NCBI RefSeq assembly: GCF_016598475.1
Contig: NZ_JAEMUX010000027.1
Span: forward strand, 1 to 64,000
Source of the DNA: Streptomyces adelaidensis
Lineage (GTDB): Bacteria; Actinomycetota; Actinomycetes; Streptomycetales; Streptomycetaceae
DNA: 64,000 bases
Direction of reading: 5' to 3'
A program made the position numbers and the translations under genes. Every line of letters begins with the position of its first letter. The stretch's first letter is position 1. The notes beneath the pieces were generated by a model. That model had not been told where the DNA came from and did no database searches. It saw only the letters and a list, made by a program, of their open reading frames with translations. Shown one piece after another: positions 24,720-32,909 of the stretch.

Positions 24720-25343
24720 ATGCGGGTGATCAGCGAAGTGACCGCCCTCGCCGCCGGATTCGGCACCGGCCTCTCCCTCATCGTCGCCATCGGCGCCCAG
24801 AACGCCTTCGTCCTGCGCCAGGGACTGCACCGGGACGCCGTGCTCCCGGTCGTGGCCATCTGCGCCCTCTCCGACGCCGTCCTGATCGCCCTCGGCATCG
24901 GCGGGGTCGGCGCCGTGGTCGTCGCCTGGCCTGCCGCGCTGACCGCGGTCGCCCTGGTCGGCGGCGCCTTCCTCGTGGTCTACGGCGCCCTCGCCGCCCG
25001 ACGCGTACTGCGCCCCGGCGGCGACGCGCTGCGGACCGGGAACGGGGCGGCCGGTTCCCGGCGACGGGCCGTCCTCACCTGTCTGGCGCTGACCTGGCTC
25101 AACCCGCACGTCTACCTCGACACCGTGTTCCTGCTCGGCTCCATCGCCGCCGACCGAGGACCCCTGCGCTGGACCTTCGGCCTCGGCGCCGTACTCGCCA
25201 GCCTGTGCTGGTTCGCCGCCCTCGGCTTCGGCGCCCGGCTGCTCAGCCGCTTCCTGGCCCGCCCGGCGGCCTGGCGCGTCCTCGACGGACTGGTCGCGGT
25301 GACCATGCTCGCGCTCGGGGGCGCGCTGATCGCCGGAGCGTGA
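24720..25343 (+). CDS. LysE/ArgO family basic amino acid exporter
   Basis: This is a 207-residue inner-membrane exporter with about 6 helices. The signature GFGTGLSLIVAIGAQNAFVLRQ is close to that of LysE/ArgO, and the conserved ALTWLNPHVYLDT motif is intact. It should export lysine and/or arginine, under control of the divergent argP. ATG 24720 abuts the -10 box, so the true start may be GTG 24726 on a leaderless transcript. The LysE call is firm; the exact amino acid is inferred. Confidence 0.92.
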   Translation: MRVISEVTALAAGFGTGLSLIVAIGAQNAFVLRQGLHRDAVLPVVAICALSDAVLIALGIGGVGAVVVAWPAALTAVALVGGAFLVVYGALAARRVLRPGGDALRTGNGAAGSRRRAVLTCLALTWLNPHVYLDTVFLLGSIAADRGPLRWTFGLGAVLASLCWFAALGFGARLLSRFLARPAAWRVLDGLVAVTMLALGGALIAGA

Positions 25344-25485
25344 GCCGATGGGATGCGCGGGTGCGTGTATCGGCGGTGCGCGGGTGCACGGACAGCATGT
25401 GAGACGGCTGCGAAATCGCCTGCCCGGCGGCGTCGGCCTCCGCGATAGTGATGTCCGTACCTCGAAAGATGTATCGAGCATCAGG

Positions 25486-26793
25486 ATGCCCGTGGACACC
25501 ACCCAGAGCAGCGCCGGCGACGACACCGCCCCGGAGGACGACACACCGACCGCACCCCGCCCGGGCTGGCGCCGCTGGGCGATGGACATCCGCCCCCTGC
25601 GCCGCCCCGCCTACCGGCGCCTGTGGTCCTCGACCATCGTCACGGCGGTCGGCAGCCAACTGACCGCCGTCGCCGTGCCCAAGCAGATCTACGACATCAC
25701 CGGCTCCTCCGCCTGGGTCGGCTACGCGAGCCTCGCCGGACTGCTGCCCCTGGTGGTCTTCGCGCTGTGGGGCGGCGCGGTCGCCGACAGCGTGGACCGC
25801 CGGACCCTGCTCCTCGTCACCAACACCGGCATCGCCGTCACCTCGGTGCTCTTCTGGGTCCAGGCCGTCACCGGCCTCGAATCCGTGTGGGCGCTGATGG
25901 CCCTGCTCGCCCTCCAACAGGCGTTCTTCGGCCTCAACTCGCCCGCCCGCAACGCCTCCGTCGCCCGTCTGGTCCCCGCCGGCGAACTGGCCGCTGCCGC
26001 CGCCCTCGGCTCGACCGTGATGCAACTCGGCCTGGTGGCGGGACCGTTGCTCGCCGGCGCCCTCATCCCGGTCATCGGCCTGGCCGAGCTGTACCTGATC
26101 GACGCGGTGGCCCTCTGCGTCACCCTCTGGGCGGTCTACAGACTGCCCGCCCTGCCGCCCCTGGACACCTCGAAGTCCCGGCGCGCCGGCTGGCGGGAGG
26201 TCGTCGCCGGCTTCCGCTACATCGCCCTGCACAAGGTGCTTCTGCTGTCCTTCCTCGCCGACATCATCGCCATGGTCCTGGGCATGCCCCGGGCCCTCTT
26301 CCCGCAACTGGCCGACACCACGTACGCGCCCTACGGCGAAGGCTTCGCCCTCGGCCTGCTGTTCGCGGCGATCCCCATCGGCGCCGTCGTCGGCGGTCTG
26401 ATGTCGGGCACCTTCTCGCGCTCCGGCCGGCACGGCCTCATGGTCATCGCCGCCGTCATGGCCTGGGGCGCGGCCATCACCGGTTTCGGACTCAGCACCA
26501 GCCTGTGGCTCGCCGTGGTGTTCCTCGCCGCCGCCGGCGTCGCCGACATGGTCTCCATGATCTTCCGGGGCGCCATCCTGCTCTCCGCCGCCACCGACGA
26601 GATGCGCGGCCGTATGCAGGGCGTCTTCACCGTGGTCGTGGCCGGCGGCCCGCGCCTCGCCGACGTGCTCCACGGCACCGCCGGTTCGGCCTTCGGCACC
26701 CGTACGGCCGTCGCCGGCGGCGGCCTGCTGGTCATGGCCGCCATGCTGCTCCTGGCGACGGTGACACCGGCGCTGCGGCGCTACCGGATCTGA
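25486..26793 (+). CDS. MFS transporter (EntS/MFS_3 type)
   Basis: This is a 435-residue major facilitator. An acidic 30-residue N-terminus is followed by MDIRPLRRPAYRRLWSSTIV, a typical MFS_3 opening, and about 12 helices. Motif A is LWGGAVADSVDRRTLLLV. It resembles enterobactin-exporter EntS and related multidrug exporters; the substrate is unknown. ATG 25486 is preferred over longer in-frame codons, as upstream codons look non-coding. The 3' end carries a 20-bp tandem duplication that includes the stop. Confidence 0.85.
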   Translation: MPVDTTQSSAGDDTAPEDDTPTAPRPGWRRWAMDIRPLRRPAYRRLWSSTIVTAVGSQLTAVAVPKQIYDITGSSAWVGYASLAGLLPLVVFALWGGAVADSVDRRTLLLVTNTGIAVTSVLFWVQAVTGLESVWALMALLALQQAFFGLNSPARNASVARLVPAGELAAAAALGSTVMQLGLVAGPLLAGALIPVIGLAELYLIDAVALCVTLWAVYRLPALPPLDTSKSRRAGWREVVAGFRYIALHKVLLLSFLADIIAMVLGMPRALFPQLADTTYAPYGEGFALGLLFAAIPIGAVVGGLMSGTFSRSGRHGLMVIAAVMAWGAAITGFGLSTSLWLAVVFLAAAGVADMVSMIFRGAILLSAATDEMRGRMQGVFTVVVAGGPRLADVLHGTAGSAFGTRTAVAGGGLLVMAAMLLLATVTPALRRYRI

Positions 26794-26818
26794 CCGGGCG
26801 CTACCGGATCCGGCCGGA
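26779..26818. repeat. 20-bp tandem duplication spanning a stop codon
   Basis: CGCTACCGGATC followed by 8 further bases occurs twice head to tail (26779-26798 and 26799-26818; 17 of 20 bases match). The first copy holds the last residues (RYRI) and stop of the MFS gene. The arrangement matches the triplication at 10834-10923. Confidence 0.75.
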
Positions 26819-26882
26819 GGGGCGGGCCGGCCTCTCGTACGCTCGTGTTGAGGTGTACACCCCACAGGCAGGAGTGGTGAGC

Positions 26883-27851
26883 ATGCAGTACGTGAAGCTC
26901 GGCTCGACGGGTCTGGACGTGTCCCGGATCTGTGTGGGATGCATGAGTTTCGGCCTCCCCGACCGAGGCACGCACGAGTGGACCCTGGACGAGGAGGCGT
27001 CGCGCCCGTTGATCCGGCAGGCGCTGGACGCCGGGATCAACTTCTTCGACACGGCGAACGTCTACTCCGACGGCACCAGCGAGGAGATCGTGGGCCGCGC
27101 GCTCGCCGAGTTCGCGCGCCGCGAGGAGGTCGTCGTCGCGACCAAGGTGAACGGCGCCATGCACCAGGGCCCCAACGCCTGGGGCCTGTCCCGCAAGGCG
27201 ATCATGACGGAGATCGACAGCAGTCTGCGGCGCCTCGGCACCGACTACGTGGACCTCTACCAGATCCACCGCTTCGACCCGAACACCCCGGTCGAGGAGA
27301 CGATGGAGGCCCTGCACGACGTGGTCAAGGCGGGCAAGGCCCGCTACCTCGGGGCGAGTTCGATGTACGCCTGGCAGTTCGCCAAGATGCAGCACACGGC
27401 CCGCCTCAACGGCTGGACGCGGTTCGTGTCCATGCAGAACCACTACAACCTCCTCTACCGCGAGGAGGAGCGCGAGATGCTCCCGCTGTGCGAGGACCAG
27501 AACGTCGCGACCCTGCCCTGGAGCCCGCTCGCCCGCGGACGGCTCACCCGTGACTGGGGCACCGTCACCGGACGCACCGAGACCGACAACTTCGGCAAGA
27601 CCCTCTACCAGGAGGGCGACCGCGAGATCGTCGACGCCGTCACCCGTATCGCCGACGAGCGCGGGGTGCCCCGGGCCCGGGTCGCCCTCGCCTGGCTGCT
27701 GAGCCGGCCCACCGTGTCGGCCCCCATCGTCGGCGCCACCAAGCCGCACCACCTGGCCGACGCCGTGGCCTCCCTGGACCTCACCCTCACGGAGAAGGAG
27801 ACCGAAGAGCTGGAGCGGCCCTACACGCCCCGGGCGATCAGCGGGCACTGA
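26883..27851 (+). CDS. Aldo/keto reductase
   Basis: This is a 322-residue NADPH-dependent oxidoreductase of the AKR superfamily, with a beta/alpha barrel. The catalytic tetrad positions are in FFDTANVYSDG (Asp, Tyr), VVATKVNG (Lys) and YQIHRFDP (His). The cofactor phosphate site is near VGATKPHHLADAV. The closest shape is the YajO/YhdN-like AKR group that reduces small aldehydes and ketones. The SD AGGAG precedes ATG 26883. It lies 89 bp after the MFS gene and may be cotranscribed with it. Confidence 0.92.
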   Translation: MQYVKLGSTGLDVSRICVGCMSFGLPDRGTHEWTLDEEASRPLIRQALDAGINFFDTANVYSDGTSEEIVGRALAEFARREEVVVATKVNGAMHQGPNAWGLSRKAIMTEIDSSLRRLGTDYVDLYQIHRFDPNTPVEETMEALHDVVKAGKARYLGASSMYAWQFAKMQHTARLNGWTRFVSMQNHYNLLYREEEREMLPLCEDQNVATLPWSPLARGRLTRDWGTVTGRTETDNFGKTLYQEGDREIVDAVTRIADERGVPRARVALAWLLSRPTVSAPIVGATKPHHLADAVASLDLTLTEKETEELERPYTPRAISGH

Positions 27852-27921
27852 GGCAGCCTCTTTCGACAGCGCCGCTTCCGGGCGGTGAGGGCCGCGTACG
27901 GGAAGGCGGCGGCCCCGGGCG

Positions 27922-28422
27922 TCACGGCCGCGCGTATTCCAGGCGCACCGTGGTGGCGAGGCGGGCGAGGGCCTCCTCGGCGCCCTCCCGGTCGGTCTTG
28001 TCGAGGCGGGCGAGGGCGTCCGCGGCGGCCAGGCGTACGCGCTGCGGCACCTCGTCGAGGGCGGCCATGCGGTAGGCGACGGCGCGGCGGGCGGCGCGCT
28101 CCTCGGGGCTGACGCCGTTCGGCCCGGTGCGGGGGAAGACGGCGGCCTCGTAGGCGGTCACATGGATGAGTACGCCGTGGGCGATCCCCTCGGCGTACCC
28201 CCGCTGCCCGGCCTGCCGCTGGGCGGTGGCGAAGTGCGCCATCGCCCGCCGCCGCACGATGAGCGAGCCCACCGTGCCGACGAGTCCCGCGCAGACGGCC
28301 GCGCCCAGGGCGATCAGGCCACCGCCGAGCAGCGCGCCGATGAGGGCACCGCCTGCCATCAGCAGACAAGTCAGCCCGGTGGTGAGCATCAGCAGGGCGC
28401 GCGCGGGAGTGAAGGAGGCCAT
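27922..28422 (-). CDS. Small membrane protein of unknown function
   Basis: This is a 166-residue protein. The first 55 residues hold two hydrophobic helices (LLMLTTGLTCLLMAGGALIG and GGGLIALGAAVCAGLVG). The remainder is a cytoplasmic, helix-rich, charged domain (VSPEERAARRAVAYRMAALD, REGAEEALARLATTVRLEY). No known domain is recognised. Amphipathic helices suggest oligomerisation. It is convergent with the aldo/keto reductase. A leader of about 80 bases separates it from a hairpin at 28500. Confidence 0.6.
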   Translation of the reverse strand: MASFTPARALLMLTTGLTCLLMAGGALIGALLGGGLIALGAAVCAGLVGTVGSLIVRRRAMAHFATAQRQAGQRGYAEGIAHGVLIHVTAYEAAVFPRTGPNGVSPEERAARRAVAYRMAALDEVPQRVRLAAADALARLDKTDREGAEEALARLATTVRLEYARP

Positions 28423-28499
28423 GACGTGCAGTCTCTCAGCCCGGGCCGTGGGTGTGAGCGGAGGGCCGGTACCGGGGGCCAGGATGAGGCGGCCGCGGC

Positions 28500-28526
28500 G
28501 CTCCCCCGGGCGGCGCCCGGGGGAGC
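28500..28526 (-). terminator. Terminator hairpin after the DUF6193-like gene
   Basis: A perfect 12-bp inverted repeat (28500-28511 and 28515-28526) with a GGC loop lies 2 bp beyond the stop of the minus-strand gene at 28529. It is very GC-rich and has no U-tract. Confidence 0.7.
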
Positions 28527-28528
28527 GG

Positions 28529-29002
28529 TCATCCGTCGCCGGAGGGGCCCGGACGTTCCATGCGGGAGAGCCATGTCGTGAGCACCGTTTCGAGTGACTC
28601 GGCCTCGGCCGGTGTCAGCAGATCCAGCAGCCGGCGCTCATTGCGCATGTGGTCGGTGAACGCCTCGTCGATCAGCACGGCATAGGCGTCCTGGGGCCAC
28701 TCCACCCCGCTCGCCTCGATGCGCAGATGCTGCCACTCGGATTCCGCCAGGCGTCCGGGATCGTTGTCGGGCACCTCGAAGCGGCCGGTCAGGCTCACGA
28801 ACGGCGCGACCCGTTGGATGTCGCTCAACTCCGCCCCGTCGTGCCAGGCCTGCGCCGCCCGGGCGATCTGCGCCAGATCCTCGGTGCGGCCCTCGACGAG
28901 TGCCATGCCCTGGAACGATTCCTCACCGCGGATCGACCACCTCCGCTCATGCGCCCATGCGTTGACGAGCAGAGGGTTGCGGTCGGGCAGCGTGTTCTCC
29001 AC
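28529..29002 (-). CDS. DUF6193-like N-terminal half with an unusual tail; probable frameshifted gene
   Basis: This is a 157-residue protein as read from GTG 29002. Residues 1-95 (VENTLPDRNPLLVNAWAHER, GEESFQGMALVEGRTEDLAQ, PFVSLTGRFEVPDNDP, ESEWQHLRIEA) match the N-terminal half of DUF6193 proteins. The normal C-terminal half is replaced by an about 55-residue helical tail (RRLLDLLTPAEAESLETVLT) that resembles the last helices of MarR regulators. In homologs this N-terminus continues upstream; here the upstream part is in another frame (29003-29147), which points to a frameshift. The function is unknown. Confidence 0.5.
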   Translation of the reverse strand: MENTLPDRNPLLVNAWAHERRWSIRGEESFQGMALVEGRTEDLAQIARAAQAWHDGAELSDIQRVAPFVSLTGRFEVPDNDPGRLAESEWQHLRIEASGVEWPQDAYAVLIDEAFTDHMRNERRLLDLLTPAEAESLETVLTTWLSRMERPGPSGDG

Positions 29003-29147
29003 AAAGGCACGTCAATGAGACAGAGGCCACGGCCTCGACAGGTGCGGAGAAGTCGTCCTCTCCCGCCGCCGCTCGCATCGCCGCGGCGAGGCTGCCCAGC
29101 GCCGCGACGTCGGGATACAGAACGCTGGGATCGGGGCGGGAGGCCAT
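29003..29147 (-). pseudogene. Out-of-frame N-terminus of the DUF6193-like gene
   Basis: From ATG 29147 one frame reads MASRPDPSVLYPDVAALGSL, then AAMRAAAGEDD and PVEAVASVSLTC. It then leaves the family at the point where the frame starting at GTG 29002 joins it. The combined reading fits the N-terminus of DUF6193 relatives, so a one-base indel near 29000-29010 is likely. Confidence 0.5.
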
Positions 29148-29271
29148 GACCGGCAATTGTGCCGTAGCCACCGCTTGGCGGTGCACGCACAAGGACGGCA
29201 CCTCCTCCCCACTCCTACCGTCAACTACCCACCGCCGTATGAAGATCAGATGAGTGCATAGGGTGGGGCCC

Positions 29272-29343
29272 GTGAGAACCAGCGACACCGGTGAGGCAGT
29301 CGCGTATCCGAACGCGACCGAGGGGGAGACCGCCGTCCGATGA
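29272..29343 (+). CDS. Possible 23-residue upstream ORF coupled to mraY
   Basis: GTG 29272 opens a 23-codon frame (VRTSDTGEAVAYPNATEGET and AVR) whose TGA overlaps the mraY start as ATGA. TAGGGT at 29259-29264 sits seven bases before the GTG, so a leaderless transcript would begin with this ORF. It may exist only to couple translation, or may be chance. It is too short for family assignment. Confidence 0.35.
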   Translation: MRTSDTGEAVAYPNATEGETAVR

Positions 29344-30407
29344 ACCAGATCCTGTATGCCGGGGCCATCGGCCTGCTCCTGACGCTGATCGGCACACCAC
29401 TGCTGATCAAGCTGCTGGCCCGCAAGGGCTATGGACAGTTCATCCGGGACGACGGCCCGCGCGGCCACCACGGCAAGCGCGGCACCCCCACGATGGGTGG
29501 CATCGCCTTCATCCTGGCCACGCTCGTCGCGTACGCCCTGACCAAGATCATCACTGGTGAAAGCCCGACCTACCCAGGTTTCCTGGTGCTGTTCCTGATG
29601 GCGGGCATGGGGGTCGTCGGGTTCCTCGACGACTACATCAAGATCGTGAAGCGGCGTTCGCTGGGGCTGCGGGCCGGGGCGAAGATGGCCGGCCAGCTGA
29701 TCGTCGGCATCGTGTTCGCCCTGCTCGCCATCCGCTTCGCGGACGACCGGGGGCAGACGCCGGCCTCCCTGAAGCTGTCGTTCGTCACCGACTTCGGCTG
29801 GACCATCGGGCCGGTGCTGTTCGTCGTATGGGCGCTGTTCATGATCCTCGCCATGTCGAACGGCGTGAACCTGACGGACGGTCTGGACGGGCTCGCCACG
29901 GGCGCGTCGGTCATGGTCTTCGGCGGGTACACCTTCATCGGCCTGTGGCAGTTCCAGAACTCCTGCGTCAACGCCATGGAACTCGCCGACCCCGCCTCCT
30001 GCATAGAGGTACGCGATCCGCTCGACCTCGCGGTCGTCGCGGCCGCGCTGATGGGTGCCTGCTTCGGGTTCCTCTGGTGGAACACCTCACCCGCCAAGAT
30101 CTTCATGGGCGACACCGGCTCCCTCGCCCTCGGCGGAGCGCTCGCCGGCCTCGCCATCTGCTCCCGCACCGAACTGCTCATCGCCGTCCTCGGCGGGCTC
30201 TTCGTCCTGATCACCCTGTCCGTGGTCATCCAGGTCGGCTCGTTCAAGATGACCGGCAAGCGGGTCTTCCGCATGGCCCCGCTCCAGCACCACTTCGAAC
30301 TCAAGGGCTGGTCCGAGGTCCTCGTCGTGGTCCGCTTCTGGACCATCCAGGGGATCTGCGTGATCGTCGGCCTCGGTCTGTTCTACGCGGGGTGGGCGGC
30401 GGGCTGA
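29340..30407 (+). CDS. mraY: Phospho-N-acetylmuramoyl-pentapeptide transferase, isolated copy
   Basis: This is a 355-residue integral membrane enzyme that makes lipid I from UDP-MurNAc-pentapeptide and undecaprenyl phosphate. It has 10 expected helices. All catalytic landmarks are present: GFLDDYIK, NLTDGLDGLATG, FMGDTGSLALGG and APLQHHFELKGW. The usual dcw neighbours (murF, murD, ftsW) are absent, so this is likely a second copy. Extra MraY in actinomycetes is sometimes associated with resistance to nucleoside inhibitors. GGGGGAG lies upstream, and an ATGA overlap with a short ORF suggests coupling. Confidence 0.9.
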   Translation: MNQILYAGAIGLLLTLIGTPLLIKLLARKGYGQFIRDDGPRGHHGKRGTPTMGGIAFILATLVAYALTKIITGESPTYPGFLVLFLMAGMGVVGFLDDYIKIVKRRSLGLRAGAKMAGQLIVGIVFALLAIRFADDRGQTPASLKLSFVTDFGWTIGPVLFVVWALFMILAMSNGVNLTDGLDGLATGASVMVFGGYTFIGLWQFQNSCVNAMELADPASCIEVRDPLDLAVVAAALMGACFGFLWWNTSPAKIFMGDTGSLALGGALAGLAICSRTELLIAVLGGLFVLITLSVVIQVGSFKMTGKRVFRMAPLQHHFELKGWSEVLVVVRFWTIQGICVIVGLGLFYAGWAAG

Positions 30408-30589
30408 GACACCGGCCCCGGCGGCGGAGCGCGCGCCACAGCTCCGCCCGCACTCCCAAGTGACGTGCGCAACCTGAAGAGTTACAGGGACCGCTCGAAC
30501 AGCACGCCCAGTAGCTTGGCCACGGCCGCAGGGCCGAGCACATCCATGCCAGGGGAAGCCCCCGGCATCGAGCTTTGGGAGAGTGGGAC

Positions 30590-31012
30590 ATGAGGACGAG
30601 GGTGAAGCGGTTGACGGCCGTCGCGGGCGGGCTGGTCCTGACGGCCGGGGCGCTCACGGTCGGTACCGCGACGACGGCGTCGGCCGCGACCTGTAAGGGG
30701 GGCGCGGTCGCCAAGACGTTCAACATGGGGCAGGACGAGGCCGAGCACCGCTTCGGGCCGTACACGACCACGTCACGGTGCAACGACATCAACCTGAGGA
30801 TCACCACCTGGGGCAACGCCAATCCGTTGATGGTGCGGGTGTGTTTCCACCCGTCCTCCGGCGGGACGTCGTGCAACTCCTGGAAGGAGTTCACCAGGGC
30901 GAACGCTCTGAACGAGTGGCGCGTGATCGCCACCGACGTCCGGGACGGCACCAGCTACAGCGTCTCCATGGACTACGCCAGCAACACGTTCAAGGGGGAC
31001 CTCGCACACTGA
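30590..31012 (+). CDS. Small secreted protein with four cysteines
   Basis: This is a 140-residue protein with a clear signal peptide (MRTRVKRLTAVAGGLVLTAG through TTASA, cleavage near residue 32). The mature part has four Cys (ATCKGG, SRCND, VRVCFH, TSCNSW) that could form two disulfides, and a beta-rich core with RITTWGNANPLMVRVC. There is no known family. The closest comparison is to small secreted protein families of Streptomyces. It stands alone after mraY. Confidence 0.7.
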   Translation: MRTRVKRLTAVAGGLVLTAGALTVGTATTASAATCKGGAVAKTFNMGQDEAEHRFGPYTTTSRCNDINLRITTWGNANPLMVRVCFHPSSGGTSCNSWKEFTRANALNEWRVIATDVRDGTSYSVSMDYASNTFKGDLAH

Positions 31013-31053
31013 CCACGGCCGGGCCCGCGGTGTCGCGCGTTACGGATCGCGGA

Positions 31054-31590
31054 TCACGAGGCGCGCGCCGGCAGCCGGAAGAGCACGTTCCGTCGGAGGG
31101 GTCCCTCCGGCACGCTCGGGTCGTCGAAGTCGTCGGCCGGGTCGTGGGTCATGCCGAGGCGCCGCATCACCGCCTGGGAGCGGAGGTTGGTGGCGGTGGT
31201 CACCGCGAGGATCTCCGTGAGGCCGAGGCTCTCGAAGCCGAAGGCCACGACGGTCCGCGCGGCCTCGGTGGCGTAACCGTGACCCCACGCCGTACGCGCC
31301 GGCCGCCAGCCCGCCTCGATCCCGGAGAACGGCATGTCCTCCTCCACCGGATCCAGCCCGGCGAACCCGACGAACTCGCCCGTGGCCCGCACCTCCACCG
31401 CCCACCAGCCCCAGCCCCGCTGATCGAGGTCGGCCTGGAAGTGAGCGGCGGACGCCTCGCTCTGTTCCCTCGTGAGGACACCCGGGAAGTACTCCCGCAC
31501 TTCCGGGTCGGCGTTCATGGCGGCCCACGGGGCGAGGTCGGAATCCCGCCAGGCGCGTAGGAGAAGGCGCTCGGTTCGCAGTTCGGACAT
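31054..31590 (-). CDS. GNAT family N-acetyltransferase (RimJ/RimL-like)
   Basis: This is a 178-residue acetyl-CoA-dependent acetyltransferase. It has the RimJ/RimL-like opening LRTERLLLRAWRDSDLAPW, motif A with TAWGHGYATEAARTVVAFGF (acetyl-CoA pyrophosphate loop) and the conserved TNLRSQAVMRRLGM end. Such proteins acetylate N-termini of ribosomal proteins or small-molecule amines; the substrate is unknown. ATG 31590. It is convergent with the small secreted gene. Confidence 0.9.
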   Translation of the reverse strand: MSELRTERLLLRAWRDSDLAPWAAMNADPEVREYFPGVLTREQSEASAAHFQADLDQRGWGWWAVEVRATGEFVGFAGLDPVEEDMPFSGIEAGWRPARTAWGHGYATEAARTVVAFGFESLGLTEILAVTTATNLRSQAVMRRLGMTHDPADDFDDPSVPEGPLRRNVLFRLPARAS

Positions 31591-31652
31591 CGGGCGAACC
31601 TGACGCGATCATGGGATGGGGGCGACCGAATATCCCGAGTGGTCGCAGGGCC

Positions 31653-32210
31653 CTAGAGTCCCCCGCCGGCCCCCAACCCGCACCGCACCGTCCGCAGATG
31701 TTCGGCGAGGGGGCCGAGGCCCACGTCGTGGCGGCGTTCGTCCACGGATTCGGGGTGGCGAATGGGGTACGGGCAGAGGGTGGAGGGGCTGATGCGGGTG
31801 CCGTAGAACTGGGGTTGGCCCAGTTCCACGGCGCAGTGGTCGGCGATGTAGGCGTGGTGCACGGCGGGGGAGCGGCCGTCGGCCACGGCCTCGGCGATCA
31901 GGTCGCGGCAGGTGAGGCGGAAGCCGAGGTCGGGGGAGTGCAGGAGGATCATGAGGGCCGCCGTGGAGGCGGGCTCGCCGACGAGTTCGGCGGTGGGCCA
32001 GCCGTGGCGGGCGACGATCGCGCGGAGGGCGTCCGCGTTGCCGGCGTGGCACTCGGCGATGCGCTCGCGGGCCTGAACGGTGGGCGCCGAGCGGGCCTCC
32101 CGGGCCAGCCGTCGCTCGTCCTCCGCTCTGCGGATCAGCTCGGCGGCGAGGACCTGCCGGCGCCGAGGCGCGGTGTCAGACGGGGGTTCCATGGCCGGGG
32201 CACCCTTCAT
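31653..32210 (-). CDS. DUF6624 family protein coupled to a HATPase
   Basis: This is a 185-residue protein similar to the DUF6624 family. The core has QARERIAECHAGNADALR, IVARHGWPTAELVGEPAS, ALMILLHSPDLGFRLTCRDL and HAYIADHCAVELGQPQFYGT, which matches the conserved Trp-Pro, His-Ser-Pro and Gly-x-Pro-Q-xYGT pattern. The function is unknown. ATG 32210 overlaps the stop of the upstream ATPase (ATGA), and GGGAGCCGGG is the SD. It is therefore translated with the ATPase. Confidence 0.7.
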   Translation of the reverse strand: MKGAPAMEPPSDTAPRRRQVLAAELIRRAEDERRLAREARSAPTVQARERIAECHAGNADALRAIVARHGWPTAELVGEPASTAALMILLHSPDLGFRLTCRDLIAEAVADGRSPAVHHAYIADHCAVELGQPQFYGTRISPSTLCPYPIRHPESVDERRHDVGLGPLAEHLRTVRCGLGAGGGL

Positions 32211-32626
32211 CCCGGCTCCCGGACGGCGAGCGAGAACCACACTCTCTTGCCCACGCCCCCCGGTTCCGGTGGGTCCGTGCCCCAGTCGTCGGCCAGCGCG
32301 GCGATGATGGACAGCCCGCGTCCCGACTCGGACTCCGAGCCCACGACCCGTGGCAGGGGCAGCACGGGCGAGGGGTCGGCGAGCGTGACGCGCAGTTCCT
32401 GTCCGGAGCATTCGAGGACGACGCCGATGGTGTCGGCGGGATCGGTGCTCGCGTGCCGGACCGCGTTGGCGAAGAGTTCGTCGGTGGCGAGGACGACGTC
32501 GTCGAGGACCGCGGAGAGTTCCCAGCGGGCGAGGTGCGCCGCCACCGTACGCCGCAGCCTCGCGGCGCACGAGGGGTGCGCGGGCACCGCCAGTTGGAAG
32601 AGGCGCGATCTCCTGAGCGAGATCAA
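32207..32626 (-). CDS. RsbW-like HATPase (anti-sigma/WhiJ-cluster ATP-binding protein)
   Basis: This is a 139-residue GHKL ATPase. It has LVPAHPSCAARLRR-like entry sequence, N box ATDELFANAVRHAS, G1 LADPSPVLPLP (weak) and G2 SESGRGLSIIAALADDWG. The class includes RsbW-type anti-sigma kinases and the ATPases found in whiJ/abaA-like clusters of Streptomyces. TTG 32626 is chosen because GGTGAGG lies five bases upstream; no ATG or GTG fits. It sits near an XRE-DUF5753/DUF397 pair, which supports a developmental or antibiotic regulation role. Confidence 0.75.
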   Translation of the reverse strand: MISLRRSRLFQLAVPAHPSCAARLRRTVAAHLARWELSAVLDDVVLATDELFANAVRHASTDPADTIGVVLECSGQELRVTLADPSPVLPLPRVVGSESESGRGLSIIAALADDWGTDPPEPGGVGKRVWFSLAVREPG

Positions 32627-32800
32627 GGCAGCCTCACCGCGTCCCGGAATCGGTCCATTGCGCAGGGTGGGCCGTCGTGGACGCTCCACCCGGGGTCGTG
32701 TGCCGCGGCAGGGGTCCGTCGGCGGGGCGTGCCGACACTGACTGCCGTCATCGAGTTCCTCCTCGTCCTTCGGGGCGGTCGGGGCGGACCGGGGCGGGCC

Positions 32801-32833
32801 GCCGGTGCTGTTGTCGAAGACAACAGCACCGGC
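32801..32833. other. Perfect 15-bp hairpin between divergent genes
   Basis: GCCGGTGCTGTTGTC (32801-32815), loop GAA, and its exact complement (32819-32833) lie between the HATPase gene and the SDR gene, which diverge. A terminator is not needed there for either gene, and no U-run follows. It may be an operator, part of an unseen small RNA, or a relic. The rest of 32627-32909 holds no ORF; GTATAT near 32893 may be a -10. Confidence 0.5.
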
Positions 32834-32909
32834 CACACGAAACACCAGGTGGTGGAGGGGTTGTGCAGTTGCGGGCCGGTAGTGGCGCGAGCTGTATATG
32901 TTCCCCACC

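Noticed and set aside
25243..26865. 540-residue minus frame across the MFS exporter
   Set aside because: Antisense artefact with Gly/Asp/Glu/His-rich content; no domain.
27922..28422. Antitoxin or MarR call for the small membrane protein
   Set aside because: It has two membrane helices and no DNA-binding signature.
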